Below are positions 23,493-34,993 of a DNA stretch of 64,000 bases, one piece after another. Below the pieces are notes generated by a model. It ran no database searches. It was not told the DNA's origin and was given only the letters and a program-made list of their open reading frames with translations. The translations under genes and the position numbers were made by a program. The stretch is from Brassica napus (taxonomy: Eukaryota; Streptophyta; Magnoliopsida; Brassicales; Brassicaceae): NCBI RefSeq assembly GCF_020379485.1, contig NC_063448.1:45703218-45767217 (forward strand), given 5' to 3'. Numbering within the stretch: the stretch's first letter is position 1; each line of letters starts with the position of its first letter.

Positions 23493-24745
23493 CTCTATCG
23501 TCTCTTAAGTTACGCAAAACTTTTTATTTCCTTGTGCTGCAAGGAAATTCTAGAACCAGGGTTTACTCGGAAATGTAGAGGTGAATCAATGTTGGAGATA
23601 ATTTTGTAAGAAGTATGTAAAAACTACGACAATGCTACTCGTGTTCAATGATTTTCTGTGAATGTCGGGATCTTAAGACAGGATCACGAACAGAAGTTCT
23701 ACGTGTTGAAGATCAAAAAAATTTAAAGTTCAGTTTATTATTAAAAGAACAGGATTTTATTAATTAATAAGTCTTGCCGGCATTGGAGAGTACTGCAAGG
23801 ATTTGGAGGGCATGAAGTTGTTAGTAGAAGAACAAGTCTTAGTAAGAAGCTTAACGAATGCTCCCCACGATTCTTCTTTTTAATTAGCTACGTTTTAATG
23901 TAAATTAGTGTATATATATGATGATCACCAAACCATAATATAGAAATAAGTTTTGATTACATATGTAAGATACTCGATTTCCTAATATTTATTCATTTCT
24001 TTTCAATCTTCAAAGACGGCAGCCGTATGATTTGTTTAATGTGATTATGTCAACCATCAGTTAATATTCTTTGGGAGAATGATTTTTCCTGCTGGTAAAT
24101 TTATTTTCTCGTTTCTTCAAAAAAAAAAAACGCTCAAGGCTTCTACAATTAAGAATCTTTCACGTATCATCATTTGGCTGATGTAGTTTCGTTCATCCAA
24201 TGAGAACAGCTGAAGTTGAAATCATTGGCAAAAGAATGATAGTCTTTGATACCATTCATGACCAGATTTTTCATTTACCATTCATCGTTGATAGTCTTTG
24301 TTAATGAAATTTTACATGGTATGATAATCAAATAAATAGATGTATAGGAACTTCACTATTTATTTTAGTTTGGGGACGAGTCTTGCATTCTCGTCAAAGC
24401 TATTTATAAAACTTTTACAAGCCTATCGGAAGTCGAAAGCAGTTTTAATTTCGAACTTTTTCAAAGTTTTACTATTTATTTTGTAAACTTCTATAAACTA
24501 TTTGAAAAGCAGTCTTAATTTCAAGTCAGTTTATACATATATATATTTATCTTTATAGTATTTCCCATTTTTAGCCAATTTTTTTTGTACCAATCTTTTT
24601 TGTTTGTCGATTTCATGTTCTTTACCGACTTCCGATTTAATTAGTACTTTACTTTCTACTCAAAACAAACAAGACATTTCATAAATGTCTTTCATCGACT
24701 TTATTTATTTGTAACGAACTAGGATTTTGATTGAAACCATATTCA
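23493..24745 (-). promoter_or_regulatory. Upstream region of GT61 copy A, shared with copy B
   Basis: The first 900 bp upstream contains blocks repeated upstream of the other GT61 gene: GTAGAAGAACAAGTCTTAGT and ATGCTCCCCACGATTCTTCT (near 23830-23878 and 33885-33943), GACGGCAGCCGTATGATTTG (near 24016 and 36710), and ACCAGATTTTTCATTTACCA (near 24262 and 36852). The tandem duplication therefore included the promoter. From about 24360 to the Harbinger element at 24746 there is AT-rich DNA with no gene. Confidence 0.75.
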
Positions 24746-25082
24746 GGTGTTGACTGGTTTCCCCGCTACCACCCGCAAACGCAGCTTTTGCGGTTGGTAG
24801 CGGTTGACAGCGTTTCGAAACAATCAAATGAACCGCTTTGTACCGCTCAAAATCAAAAGCTCCTTCCCGCAAGCGTTTGCGTTTGCGGTTGCGGGCAGTT
24901 GCGGTTGAAAAAAAAAATATATATTAAATTAGATTTAGATTTCATATATATCCTAACTAATCCACATCACGTACATCTACCTATATATCCTAACTAATCC
25001 ATTTTTAATTAACGTTATATATGTGTATATTTGATAATATCTCATTCACGTTAACCTAATCCAGTTTCAATCCATTGAAATC

Positions 25083-26289
25083 ATGGCTTCCAACCAAGAA
25101 GAAAGTCAAGAGAACAACGTAAGTGGATTATGCTTTTATTCCAGTTTATTGTTTTATGATTTCTGATATGTTTTGTTGTTTAAATTCTCTGAATGACCAG
25201 TATATCATTCATATATATATTTGTATGTTTCGTAATTGGATATATGTTCACCTGGTCTTTGAATAGAAACTACAATTGTCAGATGAGATGACTCGTTTCT
25301 TGTTAGAACTGATAACGCTGGAAAAGCAAGATGGAAATTCTAAAGACAAAAACTTGAGTGAGCAGGGAAAGCAAAATGTTCTCAAAGAATTAAAAAAAAC
25401 AGTTTCCAGTTGCGATCTTTTGGAACAAAGTGAAAAACAGACTTGATACTTTGAAAAAGCAATATGAAATCTATCGTAGAATTACTTTTGGGTCAACTGG
25501 TCTTGGATTTAATAGTAGAACAGGTAGTATTGATGCACCTGAGCATTGGTGGAAAGACAAAATCAAGGTACACATAAAGCCATGTTTTCACGTTACGTTA
25601 ATTTTCTTGTTTTATATATTTCTTTTTAGTGATTATTTGTTTTTATTTCTAAGGCTTACCCTGAAGCTTCGAAATTTCGCTCACATCCGTTGCGTTTTAT
25701 ACCGCTTCTTGACGTGGTATTTCGAGATGAAACTGTCGTGGTTGAGGAGTCATGGCAACCAAGACGTGGTGTATATCATCATACTCCACGAGTTGAGTTA
25801 AGTGATGAAGAAGAAGTTCAGATTCAAGATTCACATGATCTTGATCTTATGGAACAAGATGACACAGCCTGGTTAGAAACTCCAATGAAAGATACTCCAA
25901 ATGTTATCGAGACAGATCCTGTAATGCCGTCACAACAAAGTATGAAAGATACATCTCGCCGAAAGCGTAAGCGCAATCCAGTGGACTCCACGCTCGATCG
26001 TATTGCTGCGACAATGGAAGACCGAAATGGTATTCTAGAACAGATGGCATCATCTACATCTAAATCAAAGTCAACAAATGCAACTGAGGAACGTATGGCT
26101 CTTGTTGTCAAATGTGTGAGAGGAGTACCTGATCTAATTCCAATGACAGAGCTATATTGGGCATCACTTGACCTTATTGCAACAAATGATGTTGTGCGGG
26201 GCTTATTTATGGCTCTTCCTGATGATGAGAAACTACCTTTTCTGAAACGTCAAACTAAGGAGTCCCGTAATGATTTTTTTGATGATTAG
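25083..26289 (+). pseudogene. Harbinger Myb/SANT-like DNA-binding protein, one frameshift
   Basis: Exons 25083-25118, 25267-25567 and 25654-26289. The product is the second protein that Harbinger elements need besides the transposase; it binds DNA through a trihelix/Myb domain and helps bring the transposase to the nucleus and element ends. The Myb-like domain runs from SDEMTRFLLELITLEKQ to FWNKVKNRLDTLKKQYE; then comes GFNSRTGSIDAPEHWWKD and an acidic linker plus a C-terminal domain (about ESRNDFFDD at the end). In exon 2 a run of A residues (about 25388-25400) carries one base too many or two too few, which shifts the frame between KELKK and QFPVAIFW. Otherwise every exon is open. Either recent decay or a sequencing error in the A-run. 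Confidence 0.75.
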
Positions 26290-26487
26290 CTTTAGTTGTT
26301 CTTTTCATAGGAATTTTGCTTTCATGTTTGCATTTTTGTTTTGACAATGAGTATCTTCTTTTGGTTTTGTTTGATTTGAGTTTTCGGTGGATTCTTCTGA
26401 GCTTACTTATTTATTTATTTATTGAAACTTAGATGACAAGAGTTTAATTTGTTTCAGGAACCAAGTAACGTGGAGTTGAAAAAAATC

Positions 26488-27651
26488 ATGGAAACTATTG
26501 ATGCTGATGACCAGGCTGTTGAAGCCATCTTATGTATTGAGCGTAGTCGTTTTTCCCTTAGAGAAAAATTAAGAACGGATCCTGAACGTGGGCTACGTAT
26601 AATGCATCAACTGATGTATGAGAGCGACACACAATGCCTCCATGTTTTACGTATGAAACAAAGAGTGTTTCTTAAGCTCTTAAATACACTAAAGTCATAC
26701 GGTCTTAAAGACTCTCATTGGGTAAAAGCTGAGGTTGCTTTAGGTATGTCTCTCAAGATTTTGGGACATAACCCATCACAAAGGAGCATAGCAGCAGAGT
26801 TCCAAGTCGCACAATGGACTGTTACAACAAAATTTAGTGATGTTATTAATGCCCTATGTTGCTTGCATTCAGACATAGTTTCATGGAAAAGAGAAGAACC
26901 GGATGAGACACCACCACGAATCATACATGATAAGAGGTATTTTCCTTATTTTGAAGATTGTATCGGGGCCATAGATGGTACTCACGTTCGTGTACGTGTT
27001 GGTGGAAATAAAAAGATCACATACTGGAACCATCATAATTATACTTCAATGAACATACTGGCAGTGTGTGATTTCAATATGAAATTCATATATACACGTA
27101 TTGGAGTTCCGGGTCGTGCACATGACTCAAAGATATTGACATATTGTGCACGTCATGATAACTTTTTCCCATTCCCAAAGTCGGGGAAATACTTTCTAGT
27201 TGATTCAGTCTATCCTAACAGAAGAGGTTTCCTAACTCCATATAGAGGTGAGGCCTACCATCCAAATCATTTTGCTGGACGTCGACCAACCACTGTACTA
27301 GAGATGTTTAACAACAGGCATTCCTCTTTTCGGTCAATAATTGAAAGGACGTTCGGAGTGTGGAAGGGAAAGTGGTCTATTTTAGAAGGTCGTGTTCGCT
27401 ATGACGTCGATATGCAAGAAAAAATTGTTGCAGCAACTATGGCGTTGCATAATTTTATTCGAGATTCTAATATAGATGACATCGACTTTAATGATGCCGA
27501 TGAAACAGAGAATTATGAAGCTGGTCTTGAAGGAAACACATCTCCATCTCATGATGATCATGGAGTTGATCGAAATTATGATCCGACAGCTGATGCGTAT
27601 ATGTCAACTATTAGAGATGATATAGCAAGAAATATATGGGATGATCGTTAG
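26488..27651 (+). CDS. Harbinger transposase (DDE_Tnp_4, ALP1-like)
   Basis: From the first in-frame ATG the open reading frame encodes 388 residues. The catalytic triad is complete: D163 in IGAIDGTHV, D239 in FLVDSVYPN and E286 in IIERTFGVWKGKW, with further family motifs YWNHHNYTSMNILAVCD and GVPGRAHDSKI. An N-terminal helix-turn-helix-like part precedes it (PSQRSIAAEFQVAQWTV). A TTTCAG acceptor at 26452-26457 suggests an upstream non-coding or short coding exon, so the true start may differ slightly. No stop or frameshift was found, so this may still be an active enzyme. It cuts and joins element ends at TWA targets together with the Myb-like partner. Confidence 0.9.
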   Translation: METIDADDQAVEAILCIERSRFSLREKLRTDPERGLRIMHQLMYESDTQCLHVLRMKQRVFLKLLNTLKSYGLKDSHWVKAEVALGMSLKILGHNPSQRSIAAEFQVAQWTVTTKFSDVINALCCLHSDIVSWKREEPDETPPRIIHDKRYFPYFEDCIGAIDGTHVRVRVGGNKKITYWNHHNYTSMNILAVCDFNMKFIYTRIGVPGRAHDSKILTYCARHDNFFPFPKSGKYFLVDSVYPNRRGFLTPYRGEAYHPNHFAGRRPTTVLEMFNNRHSSFRSIIERTFGVWKGKWSILEGRVRYDVDMQEKIVAATMALHNFIRDSNIDDIDFNDADETENYEAGLEGNTSPSHDDHGVDRNYDPTADAYMSTIRDDIARNIWDDR

Positions 27652-28314
27652 CTTGTGGTCAGCTTGCCAGTTTTTCTTTAATATATCTTTTTAAAGTTCT
27701 GAAAGTAACCATGTTTTAATTTTATTAGAAGTCTAGAACGTATCTTTATGTCTTCTTTGTCAGTTTTCACTTTCTTTTTAACATTTGGAGAGTTTATTGT
27801 TTATGGAACTTCATTGGTTTTTCGTTATTCTTCTGGCTCATGCTTTTCTTATGCTTCTTGTTATGTCTACTTGGATTGATGTTGCTTGTTTTTAATTAAT
27901 CAATCTTGTGTATATATTCGAACACAATATATCAAAACCAGTATACACTTGTACGCTAACCAGATATACGCACTTGTGCGCCAAAAAGTTGATTACCGAA
28001 ACGGCAGGAAAAATTCATTACCCGCTAAATATATAGTTAGCTAGATAAATATAAAATATTTGTTTACCGGAATTTAAGATATGCATCTATCCCAAAAACA
28101 TGTATGCTTATCTAATAAGCTAGTATAAAAATTGATCGATGTCAAACAAATACACAATTTGTTGTTGATAGCACACATTCTTTTTAGCGACAAAAGAAGG
28201 TAATTCTAGTCTTCTTTTATTGTTAACTTTTGGCTCTGTTTTATATTTCTATCAGTCAAGTTCATTTGTTTTCTAAATGAGTTTTTATACTATCTAATGT
28301 TAGAATTGATAATT

Positions 28315-28719
28315 ATGGTTTCACAAGATATTTTGGCTTCTGCTTCGATGACGGTATGCTATTTACTATTAACTTTGTCTTTATTGGATTGCAAAGAGTA
28401 AATAAATTCACTATGTCTTGGTTTTCAGAAAGTTACATTGACGAACGAGATGACACATACATTACTTGAATGTATAATTGTGGAGAAACAGAGCAAAGAT
28501 GAAGGCAACAGATTTTTTAATCTGTCCCAAAAAGAAAATATTGTCAAGAAGCTTAATGAGCAATTTGGAATAGAGATGAGTTGGAAGCACGCTAAAAATC
28601 GTTGGGATTATTTGAAGAAATTTTACAATATGTATAAGATGAATCCAGAAAATCCACGTCTCGGAACAAATTTTTTTGAGTATGTTGCACAGCTTGATGA
28701 AATATTTGGTGATTATTAG
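28315..28719 (+). CDS. Second, short Myb/SANT-like gene in the Harbinger element
   Basis: Exons 28315-28353 and 28429-28719 encode 109 residues. The intron sits after codon 13, matching the position of the first intron (after codon 12) in the element's main Myb-like gene. The protein reads LTNEMTHTLLECIIVEKQ and later WKHAKNRWDYLKKFYNMYK, aligning along its whole length with the first Myb-like domain but clearly diverged from it. It stops shortly after that domain (QLDEIFGDY), so it lacks the C-terminal transposase-interaction half. It may be a duplicated, truncated repressor-like partner or decaying cargo. I know of no standard Harbinger gene in this position. Confidence 0.6.
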
Positions 28720-29038
28720 AATGCATGAAACAATAATCATGCCATAAATTTAATTGTTTTTAATTATTATTTATTATTTTGTTATTGGATTTTAAGTTTA
28801 TTATTTTTAATCAAAATTTTTTATAATTATTTTTTTGTCTATTAAATATTCTTTATTAATTATTTTTATATATGTGGGTGGGTGGGTAAACCAGTCAGAA
28901 ATGATCCGCAAACGCAACAATTTTCAAATGTTGTGTCAGTCATACAAAACGCTTAATAACGCTAGAAACCGCAACCACCCGCATCCGCAAACTCCCGCAA
29001 CCGCAACCGCAACCGCTGCGTTTGAACCAGTCAGACCC

Positions 29039-29354
29039 TAAAACTCTGCAATCTTTTGAAATATTTTGAAATGATTTTTATTAAGCTTAATCTTGAGATT
29101 TACATCAAGATTAAATTAAACAGAAATTGAAAATGAAAATGAAACTTATTTTATATCACGTGCTTTATTTTACACTGACTATGCAACCGTTTTAATCCAT
29201 GGATAATGTTCCATTGCAGTACCTGAAGGGATACACAAAGATAAACATCTTTCTCAAGCAAACTGATCAATTATTATGGATTTAGTAGTAACAACAACAA
29301 AAATTATTACCTGTTGCTGAAACTTTGGACAAAGACTGTAGCATCAAGAAGAAT
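29039..29354 (-). other. Flank of LINE insertion, possible small exon
   Basis: On the minus strand a block ending near 29308 has a GTAATA donor and is open back through the LINE insertion site to about 31516 if the LINE is removed (LINE target TSD at 29355-29367 and 31431-31443). A short downstream exon with a CCCTTCAG acceptor lies near 29222. The product is not recognised, so this remains a candidate only. Confidence 0.2.
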
Positions 29355-29367
29355 GTCACCTTGCTTT

Positions 29368-31430
29368 TTTTTTTTTTTTATGAAATGTTAAATTTATTGA
29401 TCAAATAGAGGGTATATGTACATGAACACTCGTAAAGAATATAAATTCTATATCCTAACTATGTGTGCTAAACCACTCATGATATCTCGTGGACGTGATT
29501 CTGTTCCTGACGACTTTGTCTATAATGCGCGCAAGCTGACCTACTGCACGCGTCCGATGGTTGTGTCTAAGTTCATTCTTCTCGATCCATATGTAGTAGA
29601 CCGAGACTTGAAACACTAGCCTCACAAGTATAGATATATAGATAGTCATGCGACCTGGCTGTAAGATACTGCAGTGTCGTGTTCCAATCAGGACTAGCCC
29701 CATTTGACAACAGCGTTCCAGTTACCTCCAACCAGAGTGTAAAAGTGTAGGGACACGCAAAATATAAATGGTCCCTTGATTCCTCAGGCTCTCCACAGAA
29801 GACACAACCTTGTATTTGACCCCAACTTCTCTTTCTACTGCATGTCGCTAATATGTATTTAACCGCCATCCACGTTATATAACTGAATCTAGGAACTCCT
29901 TGAGTAAACCACACTGCCTTACTCCACTCTTTGAATTCTCCTTGCGTACGAACAAGATTCCAGGTCTCTCCAGACGAGAATAGACTCTGGTACTCCGTTA
30001 AACCATCTTCCACATCAGTAACTAGATGAATTCGATACTCTTTAATCCACTCAGCCAGGCCTCTAATGGTCGAATCTCTGCAGTTGCGAAAACGCCATTC
30101 ATTTCCAACGAAGACTTCATCTATGGTAGCATTCTGCATAACCCCTAGCTGTTGTGGACCACTATCCCCCACGAGATCAATCAACCTACCTAGCGGGTGC
30201 CACAGTTCAGTCCAAAATCGGATAGACTTGCCATTGTGAATCTCCATTCGTAGAAATTTTTGTGCAAGAAGCCGGAGCTTCAGCAACTTTTTCCACACCC
30301 AAGAACCTACTTCCCGCTCCTTAACATCCCAAAAAGATTCATTGCGAATCAGGTAAGTCCTTACCCAGGCAGCCCATAAGATGTCTGAAGCTTCAAACAA
30401 CTGCCATATTAGTTTCAGAGAGAATACATGAACTACATCCTTTATTCTTCTCACTCCTAACCCACCTTCTTCCTTCAGGGTACAAACCTCCTCCCATGAA
30501 ATCTTAGCTTTACTGGTTATGTTTGGCTATCCACTCCAGAGAAAAGCAGAGCACATACTCCCGATCTCGTCAATACAGCCCTGAGGAAGAGAGAAGGCAG
30601 CCACCAAAAGTTGGTTATACTAGCTATAACAGACCTTATCAACTGCAACCTTCCAGTGTATGATAGGGCTTTGCTCGTCCAACTTAGAAGTCTGTTACGT
30701 ATCTTCACCAAAAGCGGTTCATAATCACTACATGACATCAACTTCGTAGTGAGTGGTAAGCCCAGGTAGGTAATCGGTAGTGTTGAGACAGAGAGGCCTG
30801 CTACACCGGCCGCAGCCTCAAGTTCATGTTTCCCTCTTCAAGCTGCAAAGACAGTGGACTTCCCCACATTGATACATAGGCCTGACATACTAGCAAACTC
30901 TTCGAAGACCTCAAGTACTCCTGCTAGCGAGCTTGGAGTCCCATCAGTAAATATGACAATATCATCCGCAAAGCTTAAGTGTGTCAAATGAATTTCCTGA
31001 CACGATGGATGGTAACCAATCTTCCCTACTGCCACTGCTTTATTAATGAGTTTCGATAGCACATTGCTCACTATTACATACAGATATGGCGAGAGAGAAC
31101 AGTCCTGCCTGATGCCTCTTGTACTTGGAAAAAATCCTTCTAATTCACCATTAACCGAGACTGAAAAGGTTGCTGTCTGGACACACCTCATAAGCCATGT
31201 AACGAAAAGCTCGGGATAATTCATTGCTCGAAGAGTTGCTTCCACAAATGACCATTTCACAGTATCAAATGCCTTTGATATATCCAGTTTGACGACTGAT
31301 CTAGCAGATATCGACGGTTTGTGGTAGTCTTTAACCAATTCTGTAGCTACAAGTATATTCTCAAGCAAGAGTCTACCTTCAACAAAAGCGCACTAATAGT
31401 GTTCAATAGCTAGAGGCAGCGTAGCTTTAA
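29368..31430 (-). mobile_element. 5'-truncated LINE (non-LTR retrotransposon) with 13-bp target duplication
   Basis: The element sits between perfect copies of GTCACCTTGCTTT (29355-29367 and 31431-31443). Its minus-strand 3' end is a poly(A) seen as a T-run at about 29364-29381. Coding pieces on the minus strand: the reverse transcriptase domain at 31368-30838 (LDISKAFDTVKW, the GIRQDCSLSP region, and the catalytic FADDIVIF), a thumb-like piece at 30741-30517 (LLSWTSKALSYTGRLQLI), and 30454-29573 with the zf-RVT motif (CVFCGEPEESRDHLYFACPY). Stops and frameshifts separate them, and endonuclease and ORF1 are missing because of 5' truncation. Inactive copy. Confidence 0.92.
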
Positions 31431-31443
31431 GTCACCTTGCTTT

Positions 31444-31762
31444 CTCTAAAGCCATGTAAAGCTTTAAGACGAGCTATGGCCCACGCGTTGTTCTTTGCTC
31501 GAATGCATATGCCCATGTCTTTCTCTTGTCTCGCCTCGTGCGGCTCTTTTTTGTATCCACTGTTTCCCTTATAGCTTGTTTAGTGCATGTAAAGACTCTT
31601 ACCAACATTAATTAAAGAGAGTTTGATTCCCTTTTGGTTATTCAACTCATGCAAATGTATATAACTTATTAGTGATAAAATTCAAATTTAAGTGTTTAAT
31701 GATAAAATATTCCGATCGGACTATCATAATTTACAGTATACGAATGCAGTAAACTATTTATT
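31444..31762. other. Spacer between LINE and GT61 copy B
   Basis: Contains the right part of the possible disrupted minus-strand exon (start candidate at 31516, KNNAWAIARLKALHGF) and then AT-rich 3' flank of GT61 copy B. No recognisable gene. Confidence 0.3.
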
Positions 31763-33524
31763 TTACATCGACTGCTTCTGCAGTAACTCAAAAGCTTTGG
31801 CAAGAAGCGGCTTGAACCGGTTTATATCAACAGTCACGTTCTGTACCAAATAGGTCGACTTGAACGCCATCCACCCGCGTTTAATAACCGCCGACGGATC
31901 TCTAACGATCTCGTGATCGCGTCCGTACTTCCGCACGAGCGAGCTCTCCTCCGCCGCGATCTTGTACTCCAAATACCTCAGATTCATCCCCTTCGCCGGC
32001 CTCCCAAAATCCGTCTCCGCCAGCCACTCGAATCCACCGATCGGAAGAATCTGAATCACCACCGCGTTCTCCGGCAAGAACACCATGTTCGTAAGCCCCG
32101 CGCCGTGAACGCCGAGCATCACGTCGCACGAGTTCACCGTCTCCGCGAAGCTAGCGAGGCCTGTGCTCGCTTCCGCCACCACGACTTCGAATCCGGTTTC
32201 TCCCGCCGCGTTCGCGATCTCGTCGGTGTTCGTGAACGCTCGTGATCCGGCTCTGGACAGAATCATGATCCGTGGCCTCCGCCGCCGCAGATCCACGGCG
32301 GCGTTTCGCAGCGAGTACGCGTCTCTTAGGAACCTCCGGAAGTCGGACATGGAGTATTCAGAAAACGAAGAATCAATCGTCAGCTCTTTGAAGTACTCCG
32401 GATGGATCTTGAGGCCGACGATGACGGTGGGGAAACAGTGCGTTTCGTTTTCGTCGTCGATGTGAATCAGATCGTAGTTCGAGAGACTCCTCAGTATCTC
32501 CTTGAACTTGTTGATCCACGCCTGGTTCTTGTTCGTCACGAGGAATTGGACTTCTCCGTTGAATCTACGCGCCGTCGTGAAAAGAGGAACCACGATGTCG
32601 GCGAAAGCGTGGAAGTTGTTCATCGAGTAGCCTCCCAGAGAGAAAACAATCGCCGGAACGCTGTGATTCGTAACGCAACGCGAGAAATTAGCGTTCTCTA
32701 GTCGCTCGGCGTTTTTATCCAATTTCACCGTCCATTCTCTAACGTTATTCATGGCCCCAGAGTCTCTTTTTCTCGCGTAAGGTCTCATTTGCCACGTGGT
32801 ATTTCCCGAAAACGCAGACGTGATCGCGGTTCGAATCGTCGCGGATTTACCGTGGACTCTTACGTCGCCGTTTAATTCGCACACCTCTGTTCTCGATTGC
32901 TTCTTACATTTTACCGTTTCCTCCATCATATTACCGTCTGAAAATTCACCAAAACATTGTCAGAATCATCAAATTATGTAGAAATTGATAAATTCATTAA
33001 AAACAAATACAAGCGTCAAGAATGTGAACCTGAAATAACTTGTTCTTTGGAGATTAAAGTGGGTGTAGTACGGTTAAACGAATCAGAATGATTCTTGGGC
33101 AAGCTTGTGTCGTTGTAGACACTAAGCTTGTCATCTTCAGAACTGGTTAACCTCTGCGTATTTGTTGTATTTGATGTAATGTTGCTTTGAGACGTTGTAT
33201 AGTTGCTGCTACTCAACGCCTTCGGTTTATGCGTTTCTGATATTCTCAGCATCCTGAGACCAACGTCCACTGATAATTGCGACTCCACTGAAGAAACAAA
33301 GAAAGAACGAAAAAACGTTAGTTAATGGTTGTTTCTGCTTTTTCTGGCTCGTTGTCAAGGGACTTACCGATTGGTAATGGGCTGAGATAAGGTTTAAAGA
33401 TGGTGCAAAGAGTGAAGACAAAGAAAATAGAGGCGATGAAAGCTCCATAGCCAAGTCTCTTCTGCTCGTTTTTGCTAAAGCTACGAGCAAGTATTGTATT
33501 GTAAAGAAGATCCTTCTCTGTCAT
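31763..33524 (-). CDS. GT61 family glycosyltransferase (copy B, At3g18170/18180-like)
   Basis: Exons 33524-33368, 33287-33030 and 32937-31763 sum to 1590 nt, 529 residues. Exon 1 has the same length (157 nt) as in copy A and all intron phases match. The N-terminal membrane segment ([15 protein letters not shown]), a stem shortened by 33 bp in exon 2, and the DUF563 catalytic domain with [16 protein letters not shown] are all present. Most differences from copy A are single substitutions plus small in-frame indels (for example loss of STGESL-like residues after RNAAV). The gene appears functional. Same predicted role as copy A: Golgi type II pentosyltransferase of unproven specificity. Confidence 0.93.
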
Positions 33525-33950
33525 TTCTCTTGCCTCTTAAGTAACGCAAGACTTTTTACTTTCTTGTTATGCAAGGATATTCTAGAAATAGGGTTTACTC
33601 GCAAATGTAGAGATATGTTGATGTGAATGAAGGTGTGTGAGCGAGGGAGAGGCTTGAATGAAGTATATAAGAAGTCGTTCTACGACAATGTTACTCGTGT
33701 TCAATGATTGTTTCTGTTAATGTTGGGATCTTAACACAGGATCACTAGAGAAGTTCTACGAGTTGAAGATCAAAAGATTTAAAAGTAACATTAGAATATT
33801 ATTAAAAGAACAAGATTTTATTAATTAATAAATTTGGTGGTTGTCGGCATTGGAGATGAAGGATTTGGAGGGCATGAAGTTGTTAGTAGAAGAACAAGTC
33901 TTAGTAAGCAGCTTAATGAATGCTCCCCACGATTCTTCTTTTTAGCTTAT
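33525..33950 (-). promoter_or_regulatory. Upstream region of GT61 copy B
   Basis: Homologous to the 400 bp upstream of copy A (ATTGTAT leader, ACTCGTGTTCAATGATT, and the conserved block ending ATGCTCCCCACGATTCTTCT near 33943). Homology to copy A then breaks off and resumes only near 36640. Confidence 0.7.
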
Positions 33951-34176
33951 TTTTAAGCAAATTAATAGTATATTTTTAAGTAAATTAATATATATTGAAC
34001 ACAACTATAGTACTCGAACTAATTATTAAAAAAATATGGTTGACAAAAAAAGGTAAATTAGAGTACTTATAAGAATTACAATGGTTACTTCATTATAATT
34101 CTAGGCAAAGATTATGAAAAACATGAAAATATGAAATATATATTTTTTCTTACAAATCAATATCATTGGTTGCAAA
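33951..34176. other. AT-rich spacer before the hAT-type element
   Basis: No gene. It is the start of a 2.7-kb stretch present upstream of copy B but absent from the matching place upstream of copy A. Confidence 0.4.
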
Positions 34177-34729
34177 TAGGTCTGAGACGGATCGGATATC
34201 CGGGCAATTTTAAGATATCCGGCGGATCCATAATTTTACTACCCTTATCCGGATCCGGGGTTCGCGGATATCCGGGTGTCGGATATCCTACTAAAAATTA
34301 TAATATCCGGCGGATATCCGAATCCGGATTTGGATCCTTAAAATAAATAAAAAATAATATTAATATATATAAAATATTAACAATAATTTAAAAATAAAAA
34401 TATATATAATGTTTTTTAATTATTTCTATGTATAATATTACAAAATTTACATAAAATTTATATATACTATTATAAAAATGAAAATATATTAAATAAAATT
34501 AGTTTTTATATATAGATATTACTATTTTTGAAATAGTTATTAATAAAATTTACGGATCCGGATATCCGGACTAAAAAATCAAGATATCCAGATCCAGATT
34601 CGGCTTTGACGGATCCAACATTTTACTATCCGGATCCGGATTCGGCCTCTCCGGATATCCGGATTTTTGGATCGGATCCGGATCGGATCTCGGATCGAAT
34701 CCGGATCTCGGATAAAAGTTCCAGACCTA
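34177..34729. mobile_element. Non-autonomous hAT-type element, 553 bp, with GGATATCCGG repeats
   Basis: Flanked by a perfect 8-bp direct repeat GTTGCAAA (34169-34176 and 34730-34737). Ends: TAGGTCTGAGACGG at the left and, read inward, TAGGTCTGGAACTT at the right, a 9-bp TIR of hAT type. About 150 bp at each side consist almost wholly of overlapping GGATCCGGATATCCGG-type palindromes, with an AT-rich core between. No coding capacity. Confidence 0.88.
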
Positions 34730-34781
34730 GTTGCAAACACACAAGTTAGGAATCACGGCATCATATCTTAACAGTCACTTA

Positions 34782-34990
34782 GACTATGATTAACCCAAAG
34801 TTCTTAGAGTGGGGTTCTTAGCGGAAGTTAAGAAACTGTTTCTTAACTTTTAACTAAAAAAACTAAGAACCGGTTCTTAAAGTCCTTATTTAAGAACCAG
34901 TTCTTAGCTTTTTTAGTTAAAAAAATTAAGAAACCGTTTCTTAACTTCCGCTAAGAACCTCATCCTACGAACTCCGAGTTAATCATGCTC
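34782..34990. mobile_element. Tourist-type MITE, 209 bp, fully palindromic
   Basis: Flanked by TTA (34779-34781 and 34991-34993). The ends GACTATGATTAACCC and, read inward, GAGCATGATTAACTC are inverted repeats, and almost the entire element can fold on itself (GGTTCTTAGCGGAAGTTAAG in the left arm, its complement in the right arm). TTA target duplication points to Harbinger-derived mobilisation, although its ends do not match the Harbinger element at 24746. Confidence 0.88.
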
Positions 34991-34993
34991 TTA

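Larger units (their letters stand above)
24746..29038 (+). mobile_element. PIF/Harbinger transposon with transposase and two Myb-like genes
   Basis: Left end GGTGTTGACTGGTT and right end (read inward) GGGTCTGACTGGTT form a short imperfect inverted repeat. Both subterminal zones (24765-24905 and 28905-29030) are filled with GCGGTTGCGG / CCGCAAACGC repeats. The 3-bp flanks are TCA and TAA, so the expected TWA target duplication is imperfect. Inside are, in order, a frameshifted Myb/SANT-like gene, an open DDE transposase gene and a second Myb/SANT-like gene, all on the plus strand. About 4.3 kb. Non-coding spacers inside (27652-28314 and 28720-28900) hold no recognisable gene. Confidence 0.8.
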
